Assembly (NCBI RefSeq): GCF_019655055.1
Contig: NZ_BPFA01000026.1
Location: forward strand, 1-64,000
Direction: 5' to 3'
DNA length: 64,000 nucleotides
Source of the DNA: Shewanella sp. MBTL60-112-B2
GTDB taxonomy: Bacteria > Pseudomonadota > Gammaproteobacteria > Enterobacterales > Shewanellaceae
This document shows, in pieces, positions 8,202 through 17,460 of the stretch. Within the stretch, counting starts at the first letter, position 1. Each line of letters begins with the position of its first letter. Both the position numbers and the translations under genes were made by a program. Under the pieces are notes generated by a model, which worked only from the letters and a program-made list of their open reading frames with translations, ran no database searches and was not told the origin of the DNA.

Positions 8202-8861
8202 ATGAATATGAAGACCCGTGACAAGATCGTACAAGCCAGTTTAGAGTTATTTAACGAACATGGCGAGAGAGCAATCACAACCAATCATATCGCCGCCCAC
8301 CTAAATATTAGCCCTGGCAATCTCTATTACCACTTCCGCAATAAGGAAGACATCATACGTTCGATTTTTGGTCTTTATGAGCAACATCTCGAGTCGGGTT
8401 TTCAGCCCTATGTCGATAAAGAGGTCAATGTCGATCTATTAATCGGCTATTTCGATGCGATGTTTTACACCCTTTGGCAGTTTCGCTTTATGTATGCCAA
8501 CCTTGCCGACATCCTCAGCCGCGATGAAACCTTAAAAAACCGCTACCTCAAGGCCCAACAAGATGTGCTTGAACGCTCAAGCGGTGTACTAGAAAAATTA
8601 ACTCAAGATGGCTTCTTAGCGATTAATGCTGAAGACATTAAGCCTTTAGCCGACACCATAAAAATGCTAGTCAGCTTTTGGATCAGCTATAAGCTTACCC
8701 AAACTCAGTCAAACATAGGTTCTATCACTAAAGAGTCGCTGTATGAAGGACTGCTGCGGGTGATCATGCTATTTAAATCCTACGCCACACCAAGCTCTAA
8801 GGATACATTCTCAAGGCTAGAGGACTATTACCAAAATTTAGCAAGCCAATCGGACTTATAG
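8202..8861 (+). CDS. TetR/AcrR-family transcriptional regulator
   Basis: The N-terminal helix-turn-helix is plain: ASLELFNEHGERAITTNHIAAHLNISPGNLYYHFRNKEDII is the TetR DNA-binding domain (roughly residues 9-50), ending in the signature YYHFRNKEDI. The C-terminal 160 residues are a helical ligand domain of unknown ligand. An AGGA lies just before the first ATG and gives better spacing to a second ATG at 8208, so the true start may be 8208 (two residues shorter). It is divergent from waaA (160 bases between starts) and could control it, which is only inference. Its 3' end overlaps the convergent GT2 gene by six bases. Confidence 0.85.
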   Translation: MNMKTRDKIVQASLELFNEHGERAITTNHIAAHLNISPGNLYYHFRNKEDIIRSIFGLYEQHLESGFQPYVDKEVNVDLLIGYFDAMFYTLWQFRFMYANLADILSRDETLKNRYLKAQQDVLERSSGVLEKLTQDGFLAINAEDIKPLADTIKMLVSFWISYKLTQTQSNIGSITKESLYEGLLRVIMLFKSYATPSSKDTFSRLEDYYQNLASQSDL

Positions 8862-9632
8862 CTGCCGTAAGCCATTTTCACACTCTACAAGTTGCTGCTT
8901 TATAGTGTCATCAAGTAGTTTATGATTATGTGCTAGAGATGCTGTAGAACTCGAAGGGTGATAAATATGGTAGCAGTTACTTTTAAAATTTAACTTCTTA
9001 CACTTTAAACCAGTATTAAAAAGCCGCTGGAAAAACTCAATATCTTCGGGGCCCCAGCCTTCAAAATCATTATTAAAGCCATTAACCCTGTAGACATCAT
9101 CACGCCAAAAAGCACAGTTTGCAGTCATAGCTCTAGCGAGTGAGCTGCGCTTACTCTCGGTGATACTTTTAGGCAAAAAAGCGAGTCGCATCGCCTGCTC
9201 GCGATGTTTAACCCCTTTCATAAAAATGTGCGGCATTTTTTCGGTTGTTAACAGCATTGAACTAACCTGCTCATTAAGATAAGCCCGCCTTCCTTGAACA
9301 AAGTAACCTGGCTCAGCGACTGCAATATGATCTTCAATAAATTTGGGCGCTAAAATCATATCGCCATCAATAAAAACGATATAGTCACCTTTACTGGTCA
9401 CTATGCCGTGATTTCGATTTCTTGCAACGCGAAATCCTCTATCTTCTTGCCAGCAATGAATTAACGGACACTTTAGCTTTGACTGATACGCTTCAAGCAG
9501 TTGTTTCGTGCTAGCGCTGGACCCATCATCAGCGATTATCACTTCAAAGGGAGGGACAGTTTGTAAGGCAATGCTATCAAGCACTTTTCTTAACGCTTCA
9601 GGCCAATTATAGGTCGTGACAATTAAAAACAC
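8856..9632 (-). CDS. family 2 glycosyltransferase (GT-A, with galactosyltransferase-like C-terminal part)
   Basis: The N-terminal FLIVTTYNWPEALRKVLDSI and the following FEVIIADDGSSASTKQLLE form the GT2 nucleotide-binding half. GDYIVFIDGDMILAP carries the DxD metal-binding motif. NGFNNDFEGWGPEDIEFFQRLF matches the Glyco_transf_7C segment (G-W-G-x-E-D) seen in chondroitin- and galactosyl-type transferases. The 258-residue protein has no membrane segments. Start choice is weak: the frame begins with GTG at 9632 inside a 13-base tandem repeat and no good Shine-Dalgarno site is visible. It converges on the TetR gene and may belong to the LPS genes to its left. Sugar and acceptor are unknown. Confidence 0.8.
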   Translation of the reverse strand: MFLIVTTYNWPEALRKVLDSIALQTVPPFEVIIADDGSSASTKQLLEAYQSKLKCPLIHCWQEDRGFRVARNRNHGIVTSKGDYIVFIDGDMILAPKFIEDHIAVAEPGYFVQGRRAYLNEQVSSMLLTTEKMPHIFMKGVKHREQAMRLAFLPKSITESKRSSLARAMTANCAFWRDDVYRVNGFNNDFEGWGPEDIEFFQRLFNTGLKCKKLNFKSNCYHIYHPSSSTASLAHNHKLLDDTIKQQLVECENGLRQL

Positions 9633-9658
9633 TTAATAAAAACACTTAATAAAAACAC
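9625..9658. repeat. 13-base tandem repeat, 2.6 copies
   Basis: AAAAACACTTAAT occurs at 9625-9637 and 9638-9650, followed by a partial copy to 9658. The first copy contains the start codon of the GT2 gene on the minus strand. The remaining gap to kbl (9,659-9,961) is AT-rich and contains one perfect small palindrome (CATTAGT-TTT-ACTAATG, 9813-9829) but no gene. Confidence 0.7.
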
Positions 9659-9961
9659 AGTAGATTATTGATTAAATAGTAGCACTGCACTGTGGCGCTT
9701 GTAACTCCAACGAGTTCATAGCACCAATAACAAACAACTCTATCCAAAGATAAATAAGCCTTTTTAGCTTCCTTAATCACTACCAAACAAATAATAACAT
9801 AAAATCAACATTCATTAGTTTTACTAATGTTAAGTTTCGTTATTCCCTAATCTAAATAATCCCAATTTCTGTATTAAAAAAAAGGCTGTAGAGCCGCACA
9901 AATTAAGGTTAAAATGCCAGCACTCCAATACTCAAAATAATGCTAATTAAGGAGAATAAAG

Positions 9962-11158
9962 GTGCCTAAGACCTCATTCTACGACCAAATAAATCAACAG
10001 CTTGATGACGTAAAAGCCGAAGGCTTGTATAAAAGTGAGCGAGTCATTGTTTCTCCTCAACAAACTGCAATTGAAGTTAATGGCGACCAAGTTATTAATT
10101 TTTGTGCTAACAACTACCTAGGTTTAGCTAACCACCCAGAGCTTATTAAGGCAGCCCAAGCTGGCCTCGATGCTCACGGTTTTGGTATGGCGTCGGTTCG
10201 TTTTATCTGCGGCACCCAAGATATCCATAAGCAACTAGAAGCTAGCCTTAGCGAGTTTTTAGGCATGGAAGACACCATTCTTTATTCTTCATGCTTCGAT
10301 GCTAACGCGGGCCTATTTGAAACCTTATTAAGCGCAGAAGACGCGATTATTTCTGACGCTCTAAACCACGCATCGATTATCGATGGCGTGCGTTTATGTA
10401 AAGCAAAGCGCTTCCGTTACGCTAACAACGACATGGCTGATCTTGAAGCACAGCTTATCGCCGCTAAAGAAGCTGGCGCTCGCAACATCATGATCGCTAC
10501 CGACGGTGTGTTCTCAATGGACGGCGTGATTGCCAACCTAAAAGGTGTGTGTGATCTTGCTGATAAGTACGGCGCACTAGTAATGGTCGATGACTCGCAC
10601 GCCGTGGGTTTTGTTGGCCAAGAAGGTCGTGGTACTCACGAGTACTGTGAAGTGATGGATCGCGTAGACATCATTACTGGTACTTTAGGTAAAGCCCTTG
10701 GCGGCGCATCGGGAGGGTTCACTTCAGGTAAAAAAGAAGTCATCGACTGGTTGCGTCAACGCTCTCGCCCTTACCTGTTCTCTAATTCATTGGCCCCATC
10801 AATCGTCACCGCATCTATCCACGTGCTTGAGATGCTCAAATCTGGCCAAGCGCTACGCGAAGCCGTTTGGGAAAACAGCCGTTACTTCCGTGAGCAAATG
10901 ACTGCGGCAGGCTTCACCCTTGGTGGTGCCGATCACGCCATTATTCCGGTAATGATTGGTGACGCAAAATTAGCTGGCGATTTTGCTAACCGCCTATTAA
11001 CTGAAAACATCTACGTGATTGGTTTCTCTTTCCCTGTGGTACCAAAGGGTCAGGCGCGTATTCGTACTCAGATGTCTGCAGCTCACACCAAAGAGCAAAT
11101 AGACAAGGCGATTGAAGCCTTTACCCGTATAGCGAAAGAGATGGGTATCATCGGCTAA
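9962..11158 (+). CDS. kbl: glycine C-acetyltransferase (2-amino-3-ketobutyrate CoA ligase)
   Basis: Kbl splits 2-amino-3-oxobutyrate with CoA into glycine and acetyl-CoA, the second step of threonine breakdown. It is a PLP enzyme of the alpha-oxoamine synthase family. The PLP lysine lies in ITGTLGKALGGASGG (Lys 244), and the aspartate and histidine of MVDDSHAVG hold the cofactor. N-terminal NFCANNYLGLANHP and the hinge SRPYLFSNSLAPS are family marks. The length of 398 equals E. coli Kbl. It starts with GTG at 9962 behind a strong AAGGAG (9951-9956). tdh follows 85 bases downstream with a hairpin terminator between them. Confidence 0.97.
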   Translation: MPKTSFYDQINQQLDDVKAEGLYKSERVIVSPQQTAIEVNGDQVINFCANNYLGLANHPELIKAAQAGLDAHGFGMASVRFICGTQDIHKQLEASLSEFLGMEDTILYSSCFDANAGLFETLLSAEDAIISDALNHASIIDGVRLCKAKRFRYANNDMADLEAQLIAAKEAGARNIMIATDGVFSMDGVIANLKGVCDLADKYGALVMVDDSHAVGFVGQEGRGTHEYCEVMDRVDIITGTLGKALGGASGGFTSGKKEVIDWLRQRSRPYLFSNSLAPSIVTASIHVLEMLKSGQALREAVWENSRYFREQMTAAGFTLGGADHAIIPVMIGDAKLAGDFANRLLTENIYVIGFSFPVVPKGQARIRTQMSAAHTKEQIDKAIEAFTRIAKEMGIIG

Positions 11159-11172
11159 AATTAAATCAATAA

Positions 11173-11196
11173 GGGCTACTGTTTGTAGCCCTTTTT
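11173..11196 (+). terminator. intrinsic terminator or attenuator between kbl and tdh
   Basis: GGGCTAC (11173-11179) and GTAGCCC (11185-11191) form a perfect stem followed by TTTTT. It lies between two genes of one pathway, so it may only partly stop transcription, or tdh may have its own promoter. Confidence 0.8.
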
Positions 11197-11243
11197 GAAT
11201 GACATTCAGCAAGCCGCACTGCCGGCCTGTAATAGGTTATAAA

Positions 11244-12269
11244 ATGAAAGCACTTAGCAAGCTAAAGCCTGAAGAAGGCATCTGGATGGTTGATGCGCCC
11301 AAACCAGAAGTGGGCCATAACGATCTATTAATTAAAATTCGTAAAACCGCTATCTGCGGTACTGACGTTCATATCTACAACTGGGACGAGTGGTCACAAA
11401 ACACCATTCCTGTACCTATGGTTGTGGGTCATGAGTATGTTGGCGAAGTGGTTGATATGGGCCAAGAAGTTCGCGGTTTCACTGTAGGTGACCGCGTATC
11501 GGGTGAAGGCCATATCACTTGCGGCCATTGCCGTAACTGTCGTGGTGGTCGCACTCACTTATGCCGCAATACTTCGGGTGTAGGTGTAAACCGTGAAGGT
11601 GCCTTTGCCGAATACCTAGTTATCCCTGCATTTAACGCCTTTAAAATCCCTGATGATATCTCTGACGATTTGGCCTCTATCTTCGATCCATTCGGTAACG
11701 CGGTGCATACTGCGCTGTCATTCGACCTTGTCGGTGAAGACGTTCTTATCACAGGTGCAGGTCCTATCGGCATTATGGCAGCAGCCGTATGTCGTCACGT
11801 AGGTGCGCGCCATGTGGTGATCACCGATGTGAATGAGTACCGCCTAGAGCTAGCCCAAAAAATGGGCGCAACCCGTGCAGTTAACGTTGCCAAAGAGAAG
11901 CTAGAAGATGTAATGCAGGAACTCGGCATGACAGAAGGCTTCGATGTGGGGTTAGAGATGTCAGGCGTGCCTTCGGCATTCCACTCTATGCTCGACACCA
12001 TGAACCACGGCGGCAAAATTGCCATGCTAGGTATTCCAGGTGGTGACATGGCTATCGACTGGAGCAAGGTGATCTTTAAAGGCCTTATCATTAAGGGCAT
12101 TTATGGCCGTGAGATGTTTGAGACCTGGTATAAGATGGCAAGCCTTATCCAGTCTGGACTCGATATTTCTCCAATCATCACCCACCATTATAGTATTGAT
12201 GAATTCCAGCAAGGCTTTGATGCCATGCGTTCAGGTCAATCTGGTAAAGTGATCCTCAACTGGGATTAA
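11244..12269 (+). CDS. tdh: L-threonine 3-dehydrogenase
   Basis: Tdh oxidises threonine to 2-amino-3-oxobutyrate with NAD+ and feeds Kbl. It is a zinc medium-chain dehydrogenase. Catalytic zinc ligands are seen as Cys 38 in AICGTDVH and His 63-Glu 64 in VVGHEYVGEV. Structural zinc cysteines lie in ITCGHCRNCRGGRTHLC. The Rossmann glycine motif is ITGAGPIGIMA. The ATG at 11244 gives 341 residues, the same as E. coli Tdh, and places these residues at their usual numbers. An open frame from 11199 would add 15 residues reaching into the terminator region and was not used. Confidence 0.97.
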   Translation: MKALSKLKPEEGIWMVDAPKPEVGHNDLLIKIRKTAICGTDVHIYNWDEWSQNTIPVPMVVGHEYVGEVVDMGQEVRGFTVGDRVSGEGHITCGHCRNCRGGRTHLCRNTSGVGVNREGAFAEYLVIPAFNAFKIPDDISDDLASIFDPFGNAVHTALSFDLVGEDVLITGAGPIGIMAAAVCRHVGARHVVITDVNEYRLELAQKMGATRAVNVAKEKLEDVMQELGMTEGFDVGLEMSGVPSAFHSMLDTMNHGGKIAMLGIPGGDMAIDWSKVIFKGLIIKGIYGREMFETWYKMASLIQSGLDISPIITHHYSIDEFQQGFDAMRSGQSGKVILNWD

Positions 12270-12304
12270 ATCATTAGTTAGCTTTTGATTTATTCTCCAA
12301 TTAA

Positions 12305-12344
12305 GTGGCTGTAATATTCCTCAGAGGTTATTACAGTCGCTTTT
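12305..12344 (+). terminator. intrinsic terminator after tdh
   Basis: CTGTAATA (12309-12316) pairs with TATTACAG (12329-12336), extended by G-C and wobble pairs on the outer side, and is followed by CGCTTTTATCTTTT. Confidence 0.65.
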
Positions 12345-12376
12345 ATCTTTTCTAATCCAATCAATACAGGTTTTCT

Positions 12377-12685
12377 ATGTCAGCTTTTCAACATCTTAGT
12401 GTTAATCAACTTATTCAGATGCAAGCTGAATCAGACGAACTACAAATCGTTGATATCAGAGATGCAGCCAGCTACGAAGCCGGTCATATTCTTGGTTCTG
12501 TCAATCTAACCAATGACAACTTAGCCCATTTTATTGGCGATGCCGACATGGATCTGCCGCTTATTGTTGTTTGCTATCATGGGATCAGCAGCCAAAGTGC
12601 AGCCACTTACCTTAATGAGCAAGGCTTTGATGACGTATTCAGCCTAGATGGTGGTTACACTGCTTGGCATCAGGCCAATTTATAG
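12377..12685 (+). CDS. glpE: thiosulfate sulfurtransferase GlpE (single-domain rhodanese)
   Basis: GlpE moves sulfane sulfur from thiosulfate to cyanide or thiol acceptors in the cytoplasm. The protein has 102 residues and one rhodanese domain. DIRDAASYEAGHILGSVNL is the N-terminal CH2A-type motif, and the active-site loop CYHGISSQS holds the catalytic Cys 66 (E. coli Cys 65). The C-terminal GGYTAWH closes the fold. It is followed 18 bases later by glpG, as in enterobacteria, although no glpD or glpR is present here. Confidence 0.94.
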   Translation: MSAFQHLSVNQLIQMQAESDELQIVDIRDAASYEAGHILGSVNLTNDNLAHFIGDADMDLPLIVVCYHGISSQSAATYLNEQGFDDVFSLDGGYTAWHQANL

Positions 12686-12703
12686 CAGCAAGAGGGTACA
12701 ATA

Positions 12704-13543
12704 ATGATAGAGATTGGCAGACTACCTAATAGTCGCGCAGCACAGGCTCTCATCGACTACCTAAAAGGGCTGAAAATTGATTGTGAATTAGTGCCGACCG
12801 AACATGGTGTGGCATTAATGATCCATGATGAAAAACACTTTGATCGCGCCCAACGCGAGTTCCAATCCTTTATTAATAACCCTTATGACGAAAAGTATCT
12901 CGCCGCGTCATGGGATAATGGCGATACTCACACTAAGCTAGATTATGGTAGCCCAAGCCTGCAGCTAGTCAGCCAATTTATAACCGGTGCTGGTCCACTT
13001 ACCCTGCTGGTATTCTTTGTTTGTGTCGCTATCTATGCCGCGATGAATCTTGGCTTTGCTAACCCTATCTTCGAGCACCTATCTTTTTTTGGTGCCACCT
13101 CCCCAGCCTCACTGAGTGAGTTCTGGCGGATATTTACCCCGAGCCTGCTGCACTTTTCAGCCATGCACATCATCTTTAACTTACTCTGGTGGTGGTATCT
13201 AGGTGGTAAAATTGAAAATAAACTCGGCTTTACCCCGCTATTTATCCTGTTAATCGTTGGTGGTACGCTACCCAATATTTTGCAGTATTACATGGCGGGA
13301 CCTGGCTTTGGCGGCTTATCTGGCGTGGTCTATGCGGTTGTTGGCTATACATGGGTCATGGGCGTAAAACGACCCGAATCAGGCATCGGCCTACCACCGG
13401 CATATATCGGCTTTATGCTTTTATGGTTAGTCTTTGGTTTTACCGATATGTTTGGCCTATCTATCGCCAACGGTGCTCACCTTGGTGGTTTACTAGTGGG
13501 AGTTATTCAGGGCTTTATCGACAGTAAGACCCGTAAGATATAG
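12704..13543 (+). CDS. glpG: rhomboid intramembrane serine protease GlpG
   Basis: GlpG cleaves transmembrane segments in the inner membrane. An N-terminal cytoplasmic domain (residues 1-75) precedes six membrane spans. The catalytic serine lies in GGLSGVVYAVVGY (Ser 206) and the catalytic histidine in NGAHLGGLLVG (His 259), matching E. coli Ser 201 and His 254. HFSAMHIIFNLLWWW is the HxxxN segment that forms the oxyanion site. Length is 279 (E. coli 276). An AGAGGG precedes the ATG. It is in an operon with glpE. Confidence 0.95.
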   Translation: MIEIGRLPNSRAAQALIDYLKGLKIDCELVPTEHGVALMIHDEKHFDRAQREFQSFINNPYDEKYLAASWDNGDTHTKLDYGSPSLQLVSQFITGAGPLTLLVFFVCVAIYAAMNLGFANPIFEHLSFFGATSPASLSEFWRIFTPSLLHFSAMHIIFNLLWWWYLGGKIENKLGFTPLFILLIVGGTLPNILQYYMAGPGFGGLSGVVYAVVGYTWVMGVKRPESGIGLPPAYIGFMLLWLVFGFTDMFGLSIANGAHLGGLLVGVIQGFIDSKTRKI

Positions 13544-13585
13544 TGACTCAACAAGCCACTAAGCTGAAACCTATTCATTAAAAAT

Positions 13586-13608
13586 TAAGCCCGCTGAATG
13601 CGGGCTTA
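13586..13608. terminator. bidirectional intrinsic terminator between glpG and elbB
   Basis: TAAGCCCGC (13586-13594) and GCGGGCTTA (13600-13608) form a 9-base perfect stem with a 5-base loop. It is flanked by AAAAT on the left and AATTT on the right, between convergent genes. Confidence 0.8.
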
Positions 13609-13645
13609 AATTTAGCAACGAACAATAGCGAGCTTTGCTCACGTA

Positions 13646-14299
13646 TTAGGCCATTTGCAGTACTTTCTCTACCAGCTTACTAATGCCTGAGTGCGCCTCA
13701 ACAATATCAGTAGCTAACATATAAGCCGGTGTACTCACCACCTTATGTTGTTCATCGACGATAATTTCATTCACAAGCGCAGACTGGTGCTTGCCACCTT
13801 GCTGCTCAAAGGCTACAGCAGTACCTTGATCACTGCCGATAGTGCCGCTAACCCCTAAAGGATAGAGCTTGGGGATCATCACAGGTGAAATGCAAATAAA
13901 GCCTACCGGCTTATGACTATTAGCAAACTGCGAGATAAATCGCTTCACACTTGGCTCAACGTCATGCTCGGCACCCGATACGGCAAAATCGCATAGATTC
14001 TTAGCGGCACCAAAACCACCAGGGATCACCAAAGCATCAAATTCGGCAATATTAAGTTCATCTACGGCCTTAATTTCACCACGAGCTATTCTCGCCGACT
14101 CAACGAGCACATTGCGTGTTTCAGCTTCTTCAACCTGCCCAGTTAAATGATTAACCACATGTAATTGAGTAATATCCGGTGCAAAACATTGATAACTTGC
14201 GCCTGCTCTGGCTATCTCCAATAGAGCTAAAACAGACTCATGTAACTCTGTACCATCGTAAACACCACAGCCACTTAAAAGTACCGCTATTTTTTTCAT
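13646..14299 (-). CDS. elbB: ElbB, glyoxalase / DJ-1-PfpI-like protein
   Basis: The 217-residue protein belongs to the class I amidotransferase-like DJ-1/PfpI superfamily. N-terminal KKIAVLLSGCGVYDGTELHESV and the central FDALVIPGGFGAAKNLCDFA are the ElbB signature segments, and VGFICISPVMIP carries the nucleophile-elbow cysteine. E. coli ElbB has been linked to glyoxalase activity and to isoprenoid synthesis; its physiological job is not settled. The gene stands alone, convergent with glpG, with 387 bases of mostly AT-rich DNA between its start and polA. Confidence 0.9.
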   Translation of the reverse strand: MKKIAVLLSGCGVYDGTELHESVLALLEIARAGASYQCFAPDITQLHVVNHLTGQVEEAETRNVLVESARIARGEIKAVDELNIAEFDALVIPGGFGAAKNLCDFAVSGAEHDVEPSVKRFISQFANSHKPVGFICISPVMIPKLYPLGVSGTIGSDQGTAVAFEQQGGKHQSALVNEIIVDEQHKVVSTPAYMLATDIVEAHSGISKLVEKVLQMA

Positions 14300-14590
14300 T
14301 AAAAAGCCTCTTTATATATCATATTGTTTTAACAAAATTGCAATAAACAGCTTGATCAGATTATTTATCATGCTAAGTTAGGTCAACACTTTAGCAGGCG
14401 AGCAATATTTAACCAGAAAATGGACTTCAAAAATGCATAAAAATAAAAAGTCCACATATTTAGTTCAAATGGTCAAAATAGAACCCACTTCACACATTTA
14501 ATTTAACCAGCTAGTTTTCAACGACTTAGGCTTATTGCTTGTTGTTGCATTTTTTAATCAAGATCGACTTCCACCGATTCATTCACAGAG

Positions 14591-14599
14591 TTATCCACA
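14591..14599 (+). promoter_or_regulatory. perfect DnaA-box-like sequence upstream of polA
   Basis: TTATCCACA matches the strongest DnaA box exactly and lies 88 bases before the polA start. The remaining elbB-polA gap (14,300-14,686) is AT-rich, has one distant inverted repeat (TGGACTT at 14421-14427 with AAGTCCA at 14448-14454) and no gene. A single box can arise by chance. Confidence 0.4.
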
Positions 14600-14686
14600 G
14601 GCTGTATTTTATATTTACGTGGCCGAAATTGCCCTAATATGGCATGCTAGCGCCATCATCGAACTCCGATATATAAATACTTAACT

Positions 14687-17446
14687 ATGCCTAAAATTGC
14701 CGATAACCCTTTAATTCTTGTGGATGGTTCTTCATACCTTTACCGCGCCTACTATGCACCACCTCACCTAACAAATTCAAAGGGGGAGGCAACTGGCGCC
14801 GTTTACGGCGTTATCAACATGCTTCGTAGCCTGTTAAACCAATATAAGCCATCACAAATGGCGGTGGTTTTTGACGCAAAAGGCAAAACATTCCGCAATG
14901 ATATGTATTCGGAGTACAAGGCCCAGCGCCCACCTATGCCAGATGATCTGCGCCACCAGATTGAACCTCTACACAGAATCATTAAGGCACTTGGTTTACC
15001 GCTAGTGTGTATTTCTGGCGTTGAGGCCGACGATGTTATCGGCACCATTGCAACTCAAGCCAGTAAAGAAGGCCGTGCGGTTCTTATCAGTACTGGCGAT
15101 AAAGATATGGCGCAACTAGTGGATGAAAACGTCACACTAATTAATACCATGACCAACACCATCATGGGGCCTGCAGAGGTTACCGAAAAGTTTGGTGTGG
15201 GTCCTGAGTTGATTATCGATCTATTAGCGCTTCAGGGTGATAAGGCCGATAACATTCCAGGGCTACCTGGTGTAGGCGAAAAAACCGCACTCGCTATGCT
15301 AACAGGTGTTGGTGGGGTCGATAAGATCCTTGCTGCACCAGAGAAAATGCCAGAGCTAGGTTTCCGTGGTTCTAAGACCATGCCAGCTAAAATTATTGAG
15401 CATGCCGACATGCTTAAACTCAGTTATGAGTTAGCTACCATCAAGTTAGACGTTGAACTTGAGCAAGACTGGCACCAGCTGTCGATTGAGCCTGCTAACA
15501 AAGATGAGCTAATCAAATGTTATGGTGAGATGGAATTTAAACGCTGGTTAGCAGAAGTGCTCGATAACAGTGGCGATAAAGCTACTGCTTCAGCGGCTGC
15601 CGACGATGATGCACCTGCAGCAAAGCTAGATATTGAAATTGAATACGAAACCATTCTAACCCTAGAGCAACTCGATAGCTGGATTGAAAAATTAACCGCT
15701 GCCGAGCTTATCGCTATCGATACCGAAACCACTAGCCTCAACTATATGGAAGCTAAGTTAGTAGGGATATCTTTTGCAGTTGAAGCGGGGAAAGCTGCTT
15801 ATCTACCTTTAGCTCACGACTACGTCGATGCACCCGAGCAATTAGATAGCGCCCTTGTATTTGAAAAACTACAACCACTGCTTGAAGATGAAAATCTTAA
15901 AAAGGTTGGTCAAAACCTTAAATACGACATTAGCATATTTGCCAACGCTGGCATCAGCTTACGTGGCGTGCAGTTTGATACTATGCTCGAGTCTTATGTA
16001 TTTAACTCTGTTGCTTCTAAGCACAACATGGATGATTTAGCGCTTAAGTATCTTGGTCATAAAAATATTAGCTTTGAAGAAATTGCCGGAAAAGGGGCTA
16101 AGCAGCTTACGTTTAATCAAATCCCATTAGACACAGCCGCACCTTATGCCGCTGAAGATGCCGATATTACCCTGCGTTTACATCAACACCTATGGGCGCG
16201 ACTAGAAAAGCAATCAGAGCTTGCTAGTGTATTTACTGATATTGAAGTGCCACTAGTTAACGTACTGTCTAATATTGAGCGTCAAGGCGTGTTAATCGAT
16301 AGCATGTTGCTTGGCCAGCAAAGTGAAGAACTTGCCCGTAAGATTGATGAGCTAGAACATAAAGCCCATGAAATTGCCGGCGAGCCATTCAACTTAAGCT
16401 CACCTAAGCAGTTACAGGCACTATTCTTTGAAAAACTGGGCTACCCAGTGATCAAGAAGACCCCTAAAGGTGCACCATCGACTGCAGAAGAAGTGTTAGT
16501 GGAGTTAGCGCTAGATTATCCGCTGCCTAAGATTATTTTGGAGCATCGCAGCCTAGCTAAACTAAAAAGCACTTACACAGATAAACTGCCATTAATGGTT
16601 AATGCTAGAACGGGCCGTGTACATACAAGCTACCATCAAGCCAATGCAGCAACGGGGCGCTTGTCATCAAGCGAGCCTAACCTGCAGAACATTCCAATCC
16701 GTACCGAAGAGGGTCGCCGTATTCGCCACGCGTTTATTGCACCTGAGGGTAAAAAAATCCTTGCAGCCGATTACTCGCAAATCGAATTGAGAATTATGGC
16801 GCACCTTTCACAAGATGCAGGTCTATTGACGGCTTTTGCTGAAGGTAAAGACATTCATAAAGCGACCGCTGCAGAAGTGTTTGATGTTGACTTTAGTGAA
16901 GTGACTGTCGATCAGCGTCGCCGCGCCAAAGCAGTGAACTTCGGTTTGATCTACGGTATGTCTGCTTTTGGTCTTGCCAAGCAACTTGATATCCCAAGAG
17001 CCGAAGCACAAAGCTATATCGACACCTACTTTAAGCGCTATCCGGGCGTGCTTAAGTATATGGAAGAGACCCGTGCTATCGCAGCCGATCTGGGTTATGT
17101 ATCGACGCTATTCGGTCGTCGCCTCTATCTGCCAGCGATTAAAGATAGAAACGCGATGCGTAGACAAGCAGCAGAACGCGCTGCGATCAACGCGCCTATG
17201 CAAGGTACCGCTGCCGACATCATTAAGAAAGCCATGATTAATATCGCTCAGTGGATTGAAACTGATACCCAAGGCGAAATAATTATGATCATGCAGGTTC
17301 ACGATGAATTGGTGTTTGAAGTCGATGAGGCCAAGGCTGATAGTCTTCAAGCGAAGGTCTGTGAGTTGATGGCTGCTGCTGCCAAGCTCGATGTTGAATT
17401 ACTGGCAGAAGCTGGCATTGGCGACAACTGGGAACAAGCTCACTAA
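14687..17446 (+). CDS. polA: DNA polymerase I
   Basis: PolA fills gaps and removes RNA primers in replication and repair. All three parts are present in 919 residues (E. coli 928). The 5' nuclease is at about 1-310 (LVDGSSYLYRAYYA, GVEADDVIGT, QGDKADNIPGLPGVGEKTA). The 3'-5' exonuclease is at about 320-515, with the active DxE motif intact (IAIDTETTSL) and later YAAEDADITLRL. The polymerase has motif A DYSQIELRIMAHLS, motif B RRRAKAVNFGLIYGMSAFGL and motif C MQVHDELVFEV. The proofreading domain therefore looks functional. Spot 42 follows downstream, as in other gammaproteobacteria. Confidence 0.98.
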   Translation: MPKIADNPLILVDGSSYLYRAYYAPPHLTNSKGEATGAVYGVINMLRSLLNQYKPSQMAVVFDAKGKTFRNDMYSEYKAQRPPMPDDLRHQIEPLHRIIKALGLPLVCISGVEADDVIGTIATQASKEGRAVLISTGDKDMAQLVDENVTLINTMTNTIMGPAEVTEKFGVGPELIIDLLALQGDKADNIPGLPGVGEKTALAMLTGVGGVDKILAAPEKMPELGFRGSKTMPAKIIEHADMLKLSYELATIKLDVELEQDWHQLSIEPANKDELIKCYGEMEFKRWLAEVLDNSGDKATASAAADDDAPAAKLDIEIEYETILTLEQLDSWIEKLTAAELIAIDTETTSLNYMEAKLVGISFAVEAGKAAYLPLAHDYVDAPEQLDSALVFEKLQPLLEDENLKKVGQNLKYDISIFANAGISLRGVQFDTMLESYVFNSVASKHNMDDLALKYLGHKNISFEEIAGKGAKQLTFNQIPLDTAAPYAAEDADITLRLHQHLWARLEKQSELASVFTDIEVPLVNVLSNIERQGVLIDSMLLGQQSEELARKIDELEHKAHEIAGEPFNLSSPKQLQALFFEKLGYPVIKKTPKGAPSTAEEVLVELALDYPLPKIILEHRSLAKLKSTYTDKLPLMVNARTGRVHTSYHQANAATGRLSSSEPNLQNIPIRTEEGRRIRHAFIAPEGKKILAADYSQIELRIMAHLSQDAGLLTAFAEGKDIHKATAAEVFDVDFSEVTVDQRRRAKAVNFGLIYGMSAFGLAKQLDIPRAEAQSYIDTYFKRYPGVLKYMEETRAIAADLGYVSTLFGRRLYLPAIKDRNAMRRQAAERAAINAPMQGTAADIIKKAMINIAQWIETDTQGEIIMIMQVHDELVFEVDEAKADSLQAKVCELMAAAAKLDVELLAEAGIGDNWEQAH

Positions 17447-17460
17447 CTCCTCAGAACCCA

